The notes beneath the pieces are model-generated. The model was not told the origin of the DNA. It was given only the letters and a program-made list of their open reading frames with translations, and did no database searches. Of a DNA stretch of 26,509 bases, positions 1 through 9,645 are shown in pieces (position 1 is the stretch's first letter; every line of letters starts with the position of its first letter). The translations under genes and the position numbers were made by a program. The DNA is from a virus: the IMG/VR virus record IMGVR_UViG_3300047564_000307, positions 1-26,509 of that record; one strand, 5' to 3'.

Positions 1-615
1 CTTCGTGAGAGCGTACTGATTAGCCTCTGTCAGTTCATCATCATTCATCATATCAATAGGCTTTGTAAAAGATACTCCAGCTCCTGCTGCGTTGTCGTAC
101 ACTTCTTTCCTTCTGGCAGCAATCCTTTTCTCATCCGCAGACATACTAGCCGCAGCATTAGCCGCTGCTGCATCCAACAACTGGATTGTCTGAGCGTACT
201 CCTCGTTGATCTGTCCAGCCGCTCTCTTGTACCGCTCTGCGAACCAGGGCTCCTTTGCAATCTTTGCTCTAGCCCTCGCAGCAAGAACAAGAGCAGCATT
301 ATCTCCAGCACCCATTGCGCCCATCTGAGAGGCTCGATCCGCTAACTGATCCAACTCCTTTTCACCGGGACTCTTTGGTTCGTACTGCTGCCCAAGAGGA
401 TCCGCAGTGTACCCGATATTCATGCGGAACTCTTTCTCCGCCTCTCTTTTGAAGTCCTGCTCTTTCCAAGTGCCGTAGAGTTCTACTGCTGGGCCAATTG
501 CACCAGCAATAGCTTTGCCGATAATCTCTCCGGACTGATCTACCACTCCAGCCTGGGGAGTAACTGCGTTCTGTACGGGACTAATCTGAGTAGCTTGGAT
601 GCTAAAATCTGCCAT
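1..615 (-). CDS. Partial internal virion (ejection-type) protein, C-terminus beyond window
   Basis: An open frame of 205 codons begins with ATG at 615 and runs off the left edge without a stop. The start is supported by an AGAGGA Shine-Dalgarno about 5 nt upstream, right after the stop of the 1557-aa gene. The visible part is hydrophilic, rich in Ala, Glu, Lys and Gln, and looks mostly helical, with an Ala-rich helix near residues 150-160 (LLDAAAANAAASMS) and no signal peptide or obvious membrane segment. Position right after the 1557-aa protein suggests a member of the set of proteins ejected into the cell at infection, comparable in place to T7 gp15/gp16. That role is inferred from context only; I do not recognise a family. 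Confidence 0.7.
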   Translation of the reverse strand, partial: MADFSIQATQISPVQNAVTPQAGVVDQSGEIIGKAIAGAIGPAVELYGTWKEQDFKREAEKEFRMNIGYTADPLGQQYEPKSPGEKELDQLADRASQMGAMGAGDNAALVLAARARAKIAKEPWFAERYKRAAGQINEEYAQTIQLLDAAAANAAASMSADEKRIAARRKEVYDNAAGAGVSFTKPIDMMNDDELTEANQYALTK

Positions 616-624
616 GTTTTCCTC

Positions 625-3600
625 TTATTGAGTAACGAAACCTTGTTGAACTGCTTCTTCCAGTCGCTTCTGCGTAGTCGGATTCCGCATAATCGAGGCT
701 GCCTTGCTGTCTACTTCGCCTGCCAACTCTTTGGGAATAGTTGACCACAGCAATTCCATAGCCATTTCGGATGTCCTCATTGAGGAGATATCTTTATCCT
801 GCAAGGCAGACTGATACCTTATACTTTCTTCTACAACAGCGTTAGCGTAATCCCAAGACATTTGATCTTTATTCTTCTTCCACATATCCGTCCTAAAAGC
901 GAGTTGCTCATCAGCAGTAGGTATACCCATCCACCGTAGGAAGTTAGGGTACGATTCTGCGTTATAGCTAGAAATCGCATTCTTCTTTCTGTTGACTTCA
1001 AAGCCAAGTTTAGAAGCCATATAGGCTTTGGTTGCTGTATTCCAACCGGATGACAAGCTGGCTACTCTGCTGAAGATAAGATCACCCGCATCAAATATAG
1101 CGCCCATATCTACCTGACCTGACTGCGCTTGCCTAAGTTTTGCAACAGCAAGCACTTCTCCAACATAAGGAAATATTTCGTAAACCTCAACAATTTTGGA
1201 AGTGCTTATGCCTCCGAATACTCCGAGAATGCTTTGTTTAGTATCAAGGAAGTCCGTGTACAACGTAGTGAATAAAGTACCGTTACCCATTCTGGCAGAG
1301 AATGCTGAATCTATATCCATAACATTCCTGAAAAAAGAATCTAGTCCTCCTTGGTACGCATTTTTTAATTCCTCCTCGCTAGGAGGTTCTTCTCCTGTTT
1401 CATCAGCTTTTTTGAAAGCGTTCTTGTAATAATAATCCGCAATAGCTGTACCGCCAGGGAAGCCATTAGCGCCCCACAGTCCAATGGACGCAACAATAAA
1501 GCGAAGTCTTTCAGCAGTACTCATACTGCGATCAAGGAAGAGAAGGCCTTCTGCTTGTTTCCATGACCAGTTAAGCATCTGCATCATCAAAGAAGTAGCA
1601 TCGTTCTTCTGCCACCAGAAGCTATTACCACTCCTTACGTTGCCTTGGAGTTCATTGGCTCTCCCTCTAATCCAGTAGATGTACTCGTCACTGCCGAGTT
1701 TGAACTGACCTTTCTTGGCAAGATCAATCGCTTCTCTCCGAGCAACACCAAAAGAAGCAGCGTTAACGAACTCTTCTCCTTTGTATACAGGAAGCAAGCC
1801 GAGCTCATTTGTTCCCTTGAAGATACGTTTAATAGGGCCAGCCATACTGTCTATGCTGGTAATCGTATCCTTTGTTCCTTCTGTCATGCCTATCTCTTTG
1901 AGATTGGTTCTTTGCCAATCATAGAGCATCTTGGTGAAATCACCCTTCTTGTATCCAAGAGCAAGAGAAGCCTCAGTATCAAGAAGTTTGACTACTCTGT
2001 TGTTAAAATCTCCAGCACTTGCCATTAGGATAAACGGAGTATCTTTTAGAGCAGGAATGCCATTCAATCCACCTCTTGCTGCTACTAATGCGGACGAAGA
2101 TAATTGCAATAGGAACTGTGCTGGATAGAACAGGCCCATTGCAAAAAGATAGTTCCATGCTTTCAAGAAGTTTACGGCATCCGTATCCGTTACAATTGTC
2201 CCTCGTCTTACTGCATTAGGAATCCATTTAGCAAATGCACTATCTCCAAGAGAGATTGCCATCTCTTTTGCTAGGCTGGTCTTAACTTCTACAATCTTTG
2301 CGCCAAGAGTATCCGTATGCCCTAGCTCACGAAGGATGTGCATACGCTGCGCTTCTGCCATCTCCTTCTGAGCGAGAGAGAGGTCAATGCTTTTTCTCCA
2401 TGTCCCATCACGGAACATCTGCTCTGCACTGGGGAAACGGATATTCTTATCAAGCTCAATGTAATTGCCGTACTTAGCCATCCAAGAATTGATTTCTTTG
2501 ATAGCAAAATCAGTAAAGCCTGCCATCCTAGAAGCATGAGTCATCTGCTCACTCAATGCCTCAAAAGGAGAGATCAGATCCGCGTAATCCTCAATGTATC
2601 CGCTGGTAAGGTGTTCTCCCCGAGGACTGTAGTACAATCCACCCTTGTACTGGTAAGACTGGAGATTAGGATCCCCGATAATCCCTTGACGAGGAATCGA
2701 TTCCCCATCGAAGAGATGCACGAATTTAGTATCCGGATTGAACTTACCCCTAAGAACTTCATCCTCTACACGTTGAAGCGTGTAGCCATCGTGCGCTGCT
2801 TGTATGGCAGCATCGTATTGCCTACGCAGTGCGTTAATTGCTTGAGCGTTAGAGTTAGGCCCGAGCCTTTGCACAGCGGTTTTGTAATCCCTGAACTCCT
2901 TGGCAACAGTATCCATCCTGTTTGCGTACTCAATAGCCTTTTTCTGGCTAGGAAAGATCGCATGAGTGATTACGTTTCCGTCTATCCCATCCTGTTTCAC
3001 CAAGAAAGGTTCTGCGTATCGACGAGCACCGCCTTCAGTGTACCCAAGAACGAACTTGTTAAGGCCAGAAGAAGATACGTTGTTACGGTTATGAACGATG
3101 TGAGTGATCTCGTTATCACCCCAAGTCATTCTTCCGTACACACTAACAGTAATATTGTCCGAATTATCAATCGCTGCTTTAGCACCAGCTTTATCTACAA
3201 CTCGTCCATTGGCTAAAAGAAATTTTGCATCATCAGCAATAGCACCAGTATTCTCTACAACCTTTCCGAGAATAGGATCAGAAAGATTCTGCAATCCAGT
3301 GAAATTGTAGTGGTTAACACCATCCGATGCGAGCTTATCGTACTTGGCCTTATTCATAAGAACATAGTCAAGATCGTAAGCCATGCGGTAAGCATAGTAC
3401 GCATCCTTTTCAGCAAATGTTGCTGGACGTTGAACCGTATCAATAAAAGCTTTGTCTATTTCTGACTCAGTTTCAAACCACTTGCCAAGTGTCCTACCGC
3501 TAGGATCATTAGGATGAGGAGTACGCATTCCTTTCAGGATAACACCGGCAAGGCTTTTCCCTTCTTGCGTAGTGAGTTTAGAGAACTTCTCTATAAGAGG

Positions 3601-5298
3601 ATCATAAAGTTTCATGTATCCCGCAACGTTAAGAGGAGCACCGCCTCCTCCGAATCTTTGGCTACGAGTCCCTGTTACGTTAGGAGAATACCCGAACTTG
3701 CCGAGGCCAAACAAAGTCCTAATAAAGTTAGCATCATCAGGAATAACAGGATCCATCAATTTGGATTCGTCTATGGATCTCTTAAGTTGAATAAGGTATC
3801 CGTTGCCCCTAGCATTAGGTACTACTTGGAAATCAGTGAACCCTCTTGCAGTAGCAGCCTGCCTTGCACTAGCCTCAGTAAAAAAAGGATTGCCAGAACG
3901 TGCCTGAAGATTAACACCAATGAACTGGTTATTCTGTTCAGGAAGATACTCAAAGTAAGCCAAGTCTTTACCAGAGAACTCTGTACGTTGAATCTTTGCT
4001 TGTTCAGCAGCAATCTGCATAGGCGTTGCTTCTACTCGCAACGCTTCTACGGATCGCTCTAGTCCACCTCCAATTGAATTCATGGATCTCTGGACACTAG
4101 AGAGAAGCTCAGAATCTTGAATGCCGCCAGGATAATTCATCTGCGAAAGATAGCGCCAGTTAGCCGCAGTAACTTTTCCAGTTTGAATTTGATTGGCAAG
4201 AATTCTACTGGCAGTAGAACTGCCGAACACTGTCTTGATTAGATCAATACCAGCAAGAGCAAATGGAATATCCAGAATAGGGTTATCAAGGATATTCTGA
4301 ACGGTAGGTTCCATGAAGAAACCAGTTAGCTTGCTGTTGGGATCTATTACTTTCCCAAGCAAGTTCTCTTGTTCTTTTCCTGCTGCATCGATAAATGTTT
4401 TAATGTCAGCAAGTTCTTTGAACTCAGGATTATCCAACTGACCAGTACCGATACTGTCAATCAGAAGAGTTTGCGCTGCCAGAGGATTGTTCTTGAAATC
4501 ATCGCTTAGATAATAATTGCGAACGTTCTCTCTTACAACATTCAGACGATTGTTGAATTCTTCATCGCTGATACTGGGATCAAATAGTTCATTAGAAGTT
4601 ATTTTAGATTGGCTGCCGGGAAAGAAGAATGAAAGGCTTATCCCTGATTTAGAGAAAGAATATATGCTGTTAACAAAGAACATCAACATGTCCTTTGTCA
4701 TTCTTGCAGCTTTAGGCTGCGCTGCTACCGCAAAAGGTGCGCCCATAGGAAGAAGAGTGCCGCCAGCAATTGCCATTGTTTGTGCAAACTGTTGTATCTC
4801 TTCTTCATCTTGCCCGTATGCTCTATCGTATTCGGATAACACTTCATTCAAAGCATTATTAAATGCAAGGAGTCGAGCATTCTTCTGCGTATCCAAGCCA
4901 AGATCTTCAGGCGTAGTTACGCGAGAAACATCTGAATCTTTAATAGCCGCTGCGTAATCTGCGGCAAAATTAGGTACAACCATATCCGGAGTTTCTTGAG
5001 GAACACCTCCTCGCACAACACCCTCTGCTAGATCGACGTTGCCTTGTTCCAGAGCAGTATTGAATATATTGGAAGAGATTTGTTTGTTGCCTTGATTGGC
5101 TTTCTGAACCAACTCGGACTTCATTAGCTCTTCATCGCCATTCCTGAGTCTTAGGCGATTAAGTTCCATTGCGCTCTCTGACATATCCCCCTGAGCCATG
5201 CTGAACTGCAAGGCCAAGGACTCCAAATGCTCAGGAGTGTACAACTCCTTTTGCTGAGGAGGCGTAATAGAATATGTCTGCTCCAATTCCATTCCCAT
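625..5298 (-). CDS. Very large internal virion / DNA-ejection protein (1557 aa)
   Basis: The longest gene in the window. ATG at 5298 overlaps the stop of the preceding gene as TAATG, indicating translational coupling. Residues about 172-226 form an Ala/Gly then Phe-rich hydrophobic segment (FVNSIYSFSK near 208), and another hydrophobic stretch lies near residues 1047-1075 (AWNYLFAMGLFYPAQFLL); the rest is soluble and mixed. Size, absence of secretion signal, and position after T7 gp14-like and before another virion-type gene fit the T7 gp16-like giant ejection proteins, which leave the capsid and form a transenvelope channel. I cannot see a clear lytic transglycosylase catalytic motif at the N-terminus, unlike T7 gp16. 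Virion ejection is the best supported role, but assignment is from context and size. Confidence 0.75.
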   Translation of the reverse strand: MGMELEQTYSITPPQQKELYTPEHLESLALQFSMAQGDMSESAMELNRLRLRNGDEELMKSELVQKANQGNKQISSNIFNTALEQGNVDLAEGVVRGGVPQETPDMVVPNFAADYAAAIKDSDVSRVTTPEDLGLDTQKNARLLAFNNALNEVLSEYDRAYGQDEEEIQQFAQTMAIAGGTLLPMGAPFAVAAQPKAARMTKDMLMFFVNSIYSFSKSGISLSFFFPGSQSKITSNELFDPSISDEEFNNRLNVVRENVRNYYLSDDFKNNPLAAQTLLIDSIGTGQLDNPEFKELADIKTFIDAAGKEQENLLGKVIDPNSKLTGFFMEPTVQNILDNPILDIPFALAGIDLIKTVFGSSTASRILANQIQTGKVTAANWRYLSQMNYPGGIQDSELLSSVQRSMNSIGGGLERSVEALRVEATPMQIAAEQAKIQRTEFSGKDLAYFEYLPEQNNQFIGVNLQARSGNPFFTEASARQAATARGFTDFQVVPNARGNGYLIQLKRSIDESKLMDPVIPDDANFIRTLFGLGKFGYSPNVTGTRSQRFGGGGAPLNVAGYMKLYDPLIEKFSKLTTQEGKSLAGVILKGMRTPHPNDPSGRTLGKWFETESEIDKAFIDTVQRPATFAEKDAYYAYRMAYDLDYVLMNKAKYDKLASDGVNHYNFTGLQNLSDPILGKVVENTGAIADDAKFLLANGRVVDKAGAKAAIDNSDNITVSVYGRMTWGDNEITHIVHNRNNVSSSGLNKFVLGYTEGGARRYAEPFLVKQDGIDGNVITHAIFPSQKKAIEYANRMDTVAKEFRDYKTAVQRLGPNSNAQAINALRRQYDAAIQAAHDGYTLQRVEDEVLRGKFNPDTKFVHLFDGESIPRQGIIGDPNLQSYQYKGGLYYSPRGEHLTSGYIEDYADLISPFEALSEQMTHASRMAGFTDFAIKEINSWMAKYGNYIELDKNIRFPSAEQMFRDGTWRKSIDLSLAQKEMAEAQRMHILRELGHTDTLGAKIVEVKTSLAKEMAISLGDSAFAKWIPNAVRRGTIVTDTDAVNFLKAWNYLFAMGLFYPAQFLLQLSSSALVAARGGLNGIPALKDTPFILMASAGDFNNRVVKLLDTEASLALGYKKGDFTKMLYDWQRTNLKEIGMTEGTKDTITSIDSMAGPIKRIFKGTNELGLLPVYKGEEFVNAASFGVARREAIDLAKKGQFKLGSDEYIYWIRGRANELQGNVRSGNSFWWQKNDATSLMMQMLNWSWKQAEGLLFLDRSMSTAERLRFIVASIGLWGANGFPGGTAIADYYYKNAFKKADETGEEPPSEEELKNAYQGGLDSFFRNVMDIDSAFSARMGNGTLFTTLYTDFLDTKQSILGVFGGISTSKIVEVYEIFPYVGEVLAVAKLRQAQSGQVDMGAIFDAGDLIFSRVASLSSGWNTATKAYMASKLGFEVNRKKNAISSYNAESYPNFLRWMGIPTADEQLAFRTDMWKKNKDQMSWDYANAVVEESIRYQSALQDKDISSMRTSEMAMELLWSTIPKELAGEVDSKAASIMRNPTTQKRLEEAVQQGFVTQ

Positions 5299-5747
5299 TA
5301 AGCATTACCTTGCTGTGCTTGAAGACCAAAACTTGCGAGTTGACCAAAGATATCCGCTGCTGCTCCGAATTGACCAGCACGGCTCTGTGCCCTAGAAGCA
5401 TTAGCCAAGAACTGTGATTGGTTCAGCGCTGCTTGCTGCTGCATACCCTGGAATCCAACGGCTGCTCCCGCTTGACTGCGGATACTGCCCATAGCTCCTG
5501 CTTGTCCTGAGCCTGTAGCTCCGGTATTCATAGCGGACTGTTGTACCATAGCGGAACGGATACGAGCCTCACGCATTGCTTGCACAGCGTTCTTCTTGTT
5601 CTGCTCCATCTGGATAGCAGTCTCTACTTTCTGTGCTTTGCGTTGTTGGTTTGCCGCCTCTTTAGCTTCTTTTGCAGCCATAACTTGAGAGCCGACACTG
5701 GCAGTCGTTGACGCAATTGCAAAAACCGTTAACGGATCCATACCCAT
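5298..5747 (-). CDS. T7 gp14-like internal virion protein (149 aa)
   Basis: ATG at 5747 directly follows the TAA of the preceding gene. The protein begins with a hydrophobic helix (MGMDPLTVFAIASTTASVGS), then a long Ala/Gln/Lys helix (residues about 22-70), then a Gly/Ala/Gln-rich low-complexity tail. This architecture is typical of small internal virion proteins of T7-like phages (gp14), which are ejected first and insert in the outer membrane. Its position between the gp12/gp13-like genes and the giant ejection protein matches the T7 order. It overlaps the next gene by TAATG. The call rests on gene order and composition, not on conserved residues. Confidence 0.6.
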   Translation of the reverse strand: MGMDPLTVFAIASTTASVGSQVMAAKEAKEAANQQRKAQKVETAIQMEQNKKNAVQAMREARIRSAMVQQSAMNTGATGSGQAGAMGSIRSQAGAAVGFQGMQQQAALNQSQFLANASRAQSRAGQFGAAADIFGQLASFGLQAQQGNA

Positions 5748-6038
5748 TTAATGCACCTCGAACTTATACAATTGATAAACATTCTGATCAATACCCAGCA
5801 TGTACTTATTAGTGGGATAAAATCCCATCATGCCGAGGAACTTCTCTTGTTTCTTTGATATCCAAGGAGCGTACAGCACTTCCTTGATTTGCATTTGCAA
5901 CTGGCACACAGTGGACATAAGTGCTTTGTAGATCGAGTGCGTCCACTTCTTTACAGTGCAATGCAGAATAACTTCGCCCGTAGGCGCTCGATCCCCTGAG
6001 ATCCTCCAGTACAGATTCTCATCCAGTACGGTCATCAT
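5748..6038 (-). CDS. Small protein in T7 gp13 position (96 aa)
   Basis: ATG at 6038 overlaps the stop of the gp12-like gene (ATGA); a second ATG follows at once, so the start may be 6035. The C-terminal half contains KKQEKFLGMMGFYP, which resembles the final helix-strand of GNAT-like acyltransferase folds, as in T7 gp13 and many phage 'acetyltransferase-like' virion proteins. No complete acetyl-CoA binding loop is visible and the protein is shorter than T7 gp13, so catalytic activity is doubtful. Placement between gp12-like and gp14-like genes is the main argument for a gp13-type morphogenesis role. Confidence 0.5.
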   Translation of the reverse strand: MMTVLDENLYWRISGDRAPTGEVILHCTVKKWTHSIYKALMSTVCQLQMQIKEVLYAPWISKKQEKFLGMMGFYPTNKYMLGIDQNVYQLYKFEVH

Positions 6039-8254
6039 GGTTCTCTATTCGCTCCCATCTCGATATTCCATCCAAGCAATTGGAGATCCTTGCCTGCTTC
6101 CGTGGAGAACTTGAAGGAGAGCGCTCTACCATTACCCCGAATCTTATTCCGAGTGGTAATCACAGAGTACCCGTAGCTTAGACTTCCTGCGCTAGAAGGA
6201 ATAAAGTTCTGCCTGTAACGGTAAGCCTGGAACTGCTGGCCCCATCGACCAGCATCCTCAGAGGTACACCATTCCCACTGAGCTTGAATCAAGCAGCTAG
6301 AAGGAGCAGAGAGAGTAAGCGTACCCGAGCCTTCGTCAGTCCAATTAGTCTCAGTACGGTTACAGTGAACAGTCAGGTACGGAGCGTACTTCTTCCTAGC
6401 ACTATCGCCAGCAGTGATGTACCCCGTAACAAGATAAGCAGCAGCATCCGTACCACTAGCACCAGTATACCAATCCCTGAAAGAATTGTCCTTAAAATAC
6501 GATGCAGTCATTAGGTACGTACCGGATACATCCGATCGCATTGTGCTGTACTTGAAGTCCGAATTAGCGAGAGTTCTGGATTGCACAGGAACAGGAATGT
6601 ACCCCGTTACTAGAGGACTGCGAGAGCTTGCATCCTTGAATGTGAACCTACTCCACGCAGGCATGGATAGATCCAGAATAAGTTCGTGCGTGTACCTGTG
6701 CCTGTACAACAACTTGTTCTCTACTGCTCTGTACAACCAACGACAACGCTGGGATACGTCATCGAAGTAACCCACTGCGTACTTCTTAGAACTGTACGGA
6801 ATAGAATTGTACAAAGTCTGGATAGTGAACTCGGTCAAGGACTGTATCTCAATCCCACCCTGTCCCATGCCAAGAGCGAAGATACCATTACGGCTCCAGT
6901 ACAGAACCGCATCAGTTGTTACGATAATACTCTCAGCCGCAATTGCTCCGTTATTGGTCAGGAACTGGGACTGGTACTCCGTAGCAGTGAAGCCTCGATC
7001 ACCGCCAGCAATAGCCCATACACCGTTATCAGCAAAGACAAGCAAGGATGGCTTAAATGGGATAAGTGCTTTGATGTTGACAGCATCAGGCAATTGCAAG
7101 TAACCGCCATCTGTGTCAATTAGGTCGCTTATGTCCTCAGCAGTAGGATCAGCCTCTTGGTAGCAAGCCTCCAGATCGGTCAGGTTATCCACTAGCTGCG
7201 AGAACAGAACGAACGTACCAATCTTGGGACTCTTGGAATCTCCTCCGGTCTCTCCAGGAGAGCACGCAAAGAAGATCCTGCCAGCATACGCAGCAACAGC
7301 CTTGATGCCTCCAGTGGATTGATCGGTTGGGATTGAAGTCTTGTAGTTCCTACGAGCAGACCAGCCAGAAGCAAGATCTTCGTCGTAAGTATCCTTACGG
7401 CCTTGACTGCGATCAAAGAGATCGATGATGTAATGCCCGGAAGCAGCAGGAGTATTGCCTGCCACAATGTTATCCAGAGCGTGAGGATAGAATGCTTTAC
7501 GGCCATTCTGAAGGAATGTCATAGCGGAGACCATGACATCCGCATTGCTGGGGTACACTCCCAGAGAAGTCTTGGTGCGCTCTACTGGATCCTCTACCGT
7601 ACCGTTGTTCATGGTACTGGGATTCTCTGGATCAGCAGAGCAGAAGAACTCGGGAGGCCAACCTTGGTTGTACAGATTGTAAGCGTGCAGATCCGTCAGA
7701 GTGCTTGTGCGCTCATCGGTAGCGAATCCGTCATCCACGCCCCAGAAGTCACGCACCTTCAGGCGAGCAAAGGTCAACGTGTAAGTACTGGTTATGGGTT
7801 CAATTACTCTAAGGGACTGATCGCCTACAGCAACAATCAAGTTCCCTTGGATACTGGCAAACGAGAATCGCTCTCGAACAGTAGCTGTCAGAGAGATAGC
7901 GCCACCAAAGAGGATGTTACTGGAGACAGCAGTAGTATCCGCATCGAATACGTACAGCTTGTTGCCGAACTGATGCACCAAGTAATTGGCTTGAGGATCC
8001 TGACCTACGTTCTCCCACAGATAGTTCTGTACAGCGCACGTAGTTGCAGTAGCGGTAACAGCTAGATTAACCAGAGAGTACTGGGACTCGTAGTCCATAC
8101 CAAGACGACGAGCACGAGAACCATTCCTATCAAGGATAAAGTTCTCTTCATCAACAGATGAGCCCTCAGGGAAGTTAAGAGGGGATGCCTCTGTAATCAG
8201 TCCCTTGACCCACTGGTTCGCTTCAACCGGTTGCCGTTGCGTTCTCGCTCGCAC
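6035..8254 (-). CDS. Tail tubular protein B-like / tail nozzle protein (739 aa)
   Basis: Starts with GTG at 8254, preceded by GGAGAG about 4-5 nt upstream, and overlaps the end of the 70-aa gene by 32 nt. The N-terminus contains a WVKGLITEASPLNFPEGSS segment, typical of podovirus tail nozzle proteins that open with a 'glit' loop and a list of Asp/Asn-rich strands. Beta-rich repeats follow (FKPSLLVFADNGVWAIAGG, then VLYWSRNGIFALG), consistent with a propeller-like fold as in T7 gp12. Length is close to T7 gp12 (about 790 aa). Position after the gp11-like adaptor supports this. It probably forms the distal tail tube through which DNA leaves the virion. Confidence 0.75.
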   Translation of the reverse strand: MRARTQRQPVEANQWVKGLITEASPLNFPEGSSVDEENFILDRNGSRARRLGMDYESQYSLVNLAVTATATTCAVQNYLWENVGQDPQANYLVHQFGNKLYVFDADTTAVSSNILFGGAISLTATVRERFSFASIQGNLIVAVGDQSLRVIEPITSTYTLTFARLKVRDFWGVDDGFATDERTSTLTDLHAYNLYNQGWPPEFFCSADPENPSTMNNGTVEDPVERTKTSLGVYPSNADVMVSAMTFLQNGRKAFYPHALDNIVAGNTPAASGHYIIDLFDRSQGRKDTYDEDLASGWSARRNYKTSIPTDQSTGGIKAVAAYAGRIFFACSPGETGGDSKSPKIGTFVLFSQLVDNLTDLEACYQEADPTAEDISDLIDTDGGYLQLPDAVNIKALIPFKPSLLVFADNGVWAIAGGDRGFTATEYQSQFLTNNGAIAAESIIVTTDAVLYWSRNGIFALGMGQGGIEIQSLTEFTIQTLYNSIPYSSKKYAVGYFDDVSQRCRWLYRAVENKLLYRHRYTHELILDLSMPAWSRFTFKDASSRSPLVTGYIPVPVQSRTLANSDFKYSTMRSDVSGTYLMTASYFKDNSFRDWYTGASGTDAAAYLVTGYITAGDSARKKYAPYLTVHCNRTETNWTDEGSGTLTLSAPSSCLIQAQWEWCTSEDAGRWGQQFQAYRYRQNFIPSSAGSLSYGYSVITTRNKIRGNGRALSFKFSTEAGKDLQLLGWNIEMGANREP

Positions 8255-8435
8255 GTTCTCTCCGTTCTCTGCTACGCTGACTTACGTTAACTGCTCGACT
8301 CTGTACTTGCTTCTGAAACATACGAACTGCTTCTTCAGCCCTAGACTTGGACACCCAATCCCCGTCCAGTACTTTGGGCACAGGCCCACGAGTGTTCTTG
8401 ACTATCCAGTAAATTCCACTAGGCACTACTTCCAT
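8223..8435 (-). CDS. Small hypothetical protein between tail adaptor and tail nozzle (70 aa)
   Basis: ATG at 8435 has an AAGGA Shine-Dalgarno 6 nt upstream and starts 2 nt after the adaptor stop. The first half has a compact pattern (GIYWIVKNTRGPVPKVLDGD) followed by a helix with KSRAEEAVRMF; the last 25 residues are Arg/Ser/Ala-rich and partly overlap the start of the next gene in another frame. No family is recognised. The good ribosome binding site and tight placement make it likely real; a tail or head-completion role is only a guess from its neighbours. Confidence 0.6.
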   Translation of the reverse strand: MEVVPSGIYWIVKNTRGPVPKVLDGDWVSKSRAEEAVRMFQKQVQSRAVNVSQRSRERRERASENATATG

Positions 8436-8437
8436 GT

Positions 8438-9226
8438 TTATCCTTTATCCAAGAGTGGGTTCTTTTCATAGCCAGAGAAAGCCTTTCTCCGACCGTAGTT
8501 AGGAAGGCGAATGCCCCCCTTAGCTCTCCATGCTCTGCGAGAAAGCCATCGATGCTGACGCGAAGCCTTCTGTTCAGCCTTCTCATTTGCAGCCTGACGA
8601 AGCGTATAGAAAGCAGTGCTCTTCGCTTCTTCCAGGAGCGCAGGAAAAGCCTCAGCGGGAAGATCAGGCACGCTGTTATCCAAGCCAGACCACTGAGGAT
8701 TCTTAATGCCCCAACAAGAATTCTTTCCTGTTTGTAGCACTGAATCCACTGCACTATCCCAAGAATCCAAGACGAGGGCGGAGTCATCGAATGTAGTCCA
8801 GTACGTTGGAGCAACGTCGTTACGAATGTTGAGTTTAACGCCAGAGATATCCACAACCTGTACGTTACTGGCAGAGGAGTCCCTACCTGCACAGTGCGTA
8901 AAGAAATCCTCTGGCTGGAGGTACGAGAGTTCATCCCACTTGTCCTTAGCATCCGTACTCGTGCGCTTGTTGTACTTGATCCAGCGCAGTTCCTTGATGT
9001 TCTCAGGAAGAGCCAAAGAGGTGGGATAATCTACATCGGTAAAAGATGTGCAACTGAATCCTGTTTGTAGATGCGGCCAGTTGCGGTTAGCCATCATCTC
9101 AAGGTACGTAGTCTTTACAATCTGGGCTACTTGCTGGGCTTCTACCGTATCGTCAATCGAGTTAATAGTATCGCCATCCATTTCGTTGAGGCAATCTTGT
9201 ACTATATCAAGTAAAGTAAGTTTCAT
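8438..9226 (-). CDS. Tail adaptor / tail tubular protein A-like (262 aa)
   Basis: ATG at 9226 overlaps the stop of the HNH gene as ATGA. The N-terminus (MKLTLLDIVQDCLNEMDGD) followed by a helix with QQVAQIVKTTYLEMMANRNW is the pattern of podovirus adaptor proteins related to T7 gp11 and P22 gp4, which sit under the portal and join it to the nozzle. A basic C-terminal region (RQHRWLSRRAWR) may contact DNA or the portal. Length (262 aa) is a little above T7 gp11. Its first 11 codons are repeated almost identically at protein level upstream of the HNH gene (9644-9676), indicating that the gene once began there or that its start was rebuilt after an insertion. Confidence 0.75.
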   Translation of the reverse strand: MKLTLLDIVQDCLNEMDGDTINSIDDTVEAQQVAQIVKTTYLEMMANRNWPHLQTGFSCTSFTDVDYPTSLALPENIKELRWIKYNKRTSTDAKDKWDELSYLQPEDFFTHCAGRDSSASNVQVVDISGVKLNIRNDVAPTYWTTFDDSALVLDSWDSAVDSVLQTGKNSCWGIKNPQWSGLDNSVPDLPAEAFPALLEEAKSTAFYTLRQAANEKAEQKASRQHRWLSRRAWRAKGGIRLPNYGRRKAFSGYEKNPLLDKG

Positions 9227-9645
9227 GCAAACCTCTCAGAAACTAAAGAACAAAAATCGACAAACTCTTTCATACTTAGACGAGATTTCATTAAGTTAAC
9301 ACCAGTGCAAACAAGCCATATATTATCTTCTATATATCCTTTTTCAGAATCTATTCTATCAAGGCTTATAGATTTTGGACTATTTGACGCGTGTTTACTT
9401 CCTCTAATGTCCATCTTTAAGCCAGTTAACGCGCAATTTCCATCTTGTTCTTCGTATTTTCTCTTAAGTATTTCTGTATCAATTGAATGATCGAGTCCTT
9501 TTTGTTTAGCTCGATACCTTGAAGTTGTTACTAAGTTTATAAGTTTCCCGTTAAGAGTCCTACTTCTATAGGCATCTCTTTCTTTTACTCTATCTTTGTT
9601 AGCTCTTGCCCAAGCTGTTGATTTAGGGACAGGCTTGTTATCCAT
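9223..9645 (-). CDS. HNH homing-type endonuclease (140 aa)
   Basis: Residues about 71-120 carry the classic phage HNH signature: CALTGLKM, then SLDRIDSEKGYIEDNI, then VCTGVNLMK, with D96/D99, N108 and N117 as likely metal-site or structural residues. The N-terminal 65 residues are Lys/Arg-rich and probably bind DNA. Such stand-alone HNH genes are selfish elements that cut a related genome lacking the element. The gene is AT-rich (19 G+C in 60 nt at 9481-9540, against 35 of 60 in the capsid gene), consistent with transfer. ATG at 9645 overlaps the stop codon of a 12-codon remnant of the adaptor gene, and its own stop overlaps the intact adaptor gene start, so translation is coupled at both ends. 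Confidence 0.9.
   Translation of the reverse strand: MDNKPVPKSTAWARANKDRVKERDAYRSRTLNGKLINLVTTSRYRAKQKGLDHSIDTEILKRKYEEQDGNCALTGLKMDIRGSKHASNSPKSISLDRIDSEKGYIEDNIWLVCTGVNLMKSRLSMKEFVDFCSLVSERFA

Noticed and set aside
2338-3216. Plus-strand open frame of about 292 codons and several shorter ones
   Set aside because: Antisense to the 1557-aa virion gene; composition is that of a shadow frame.
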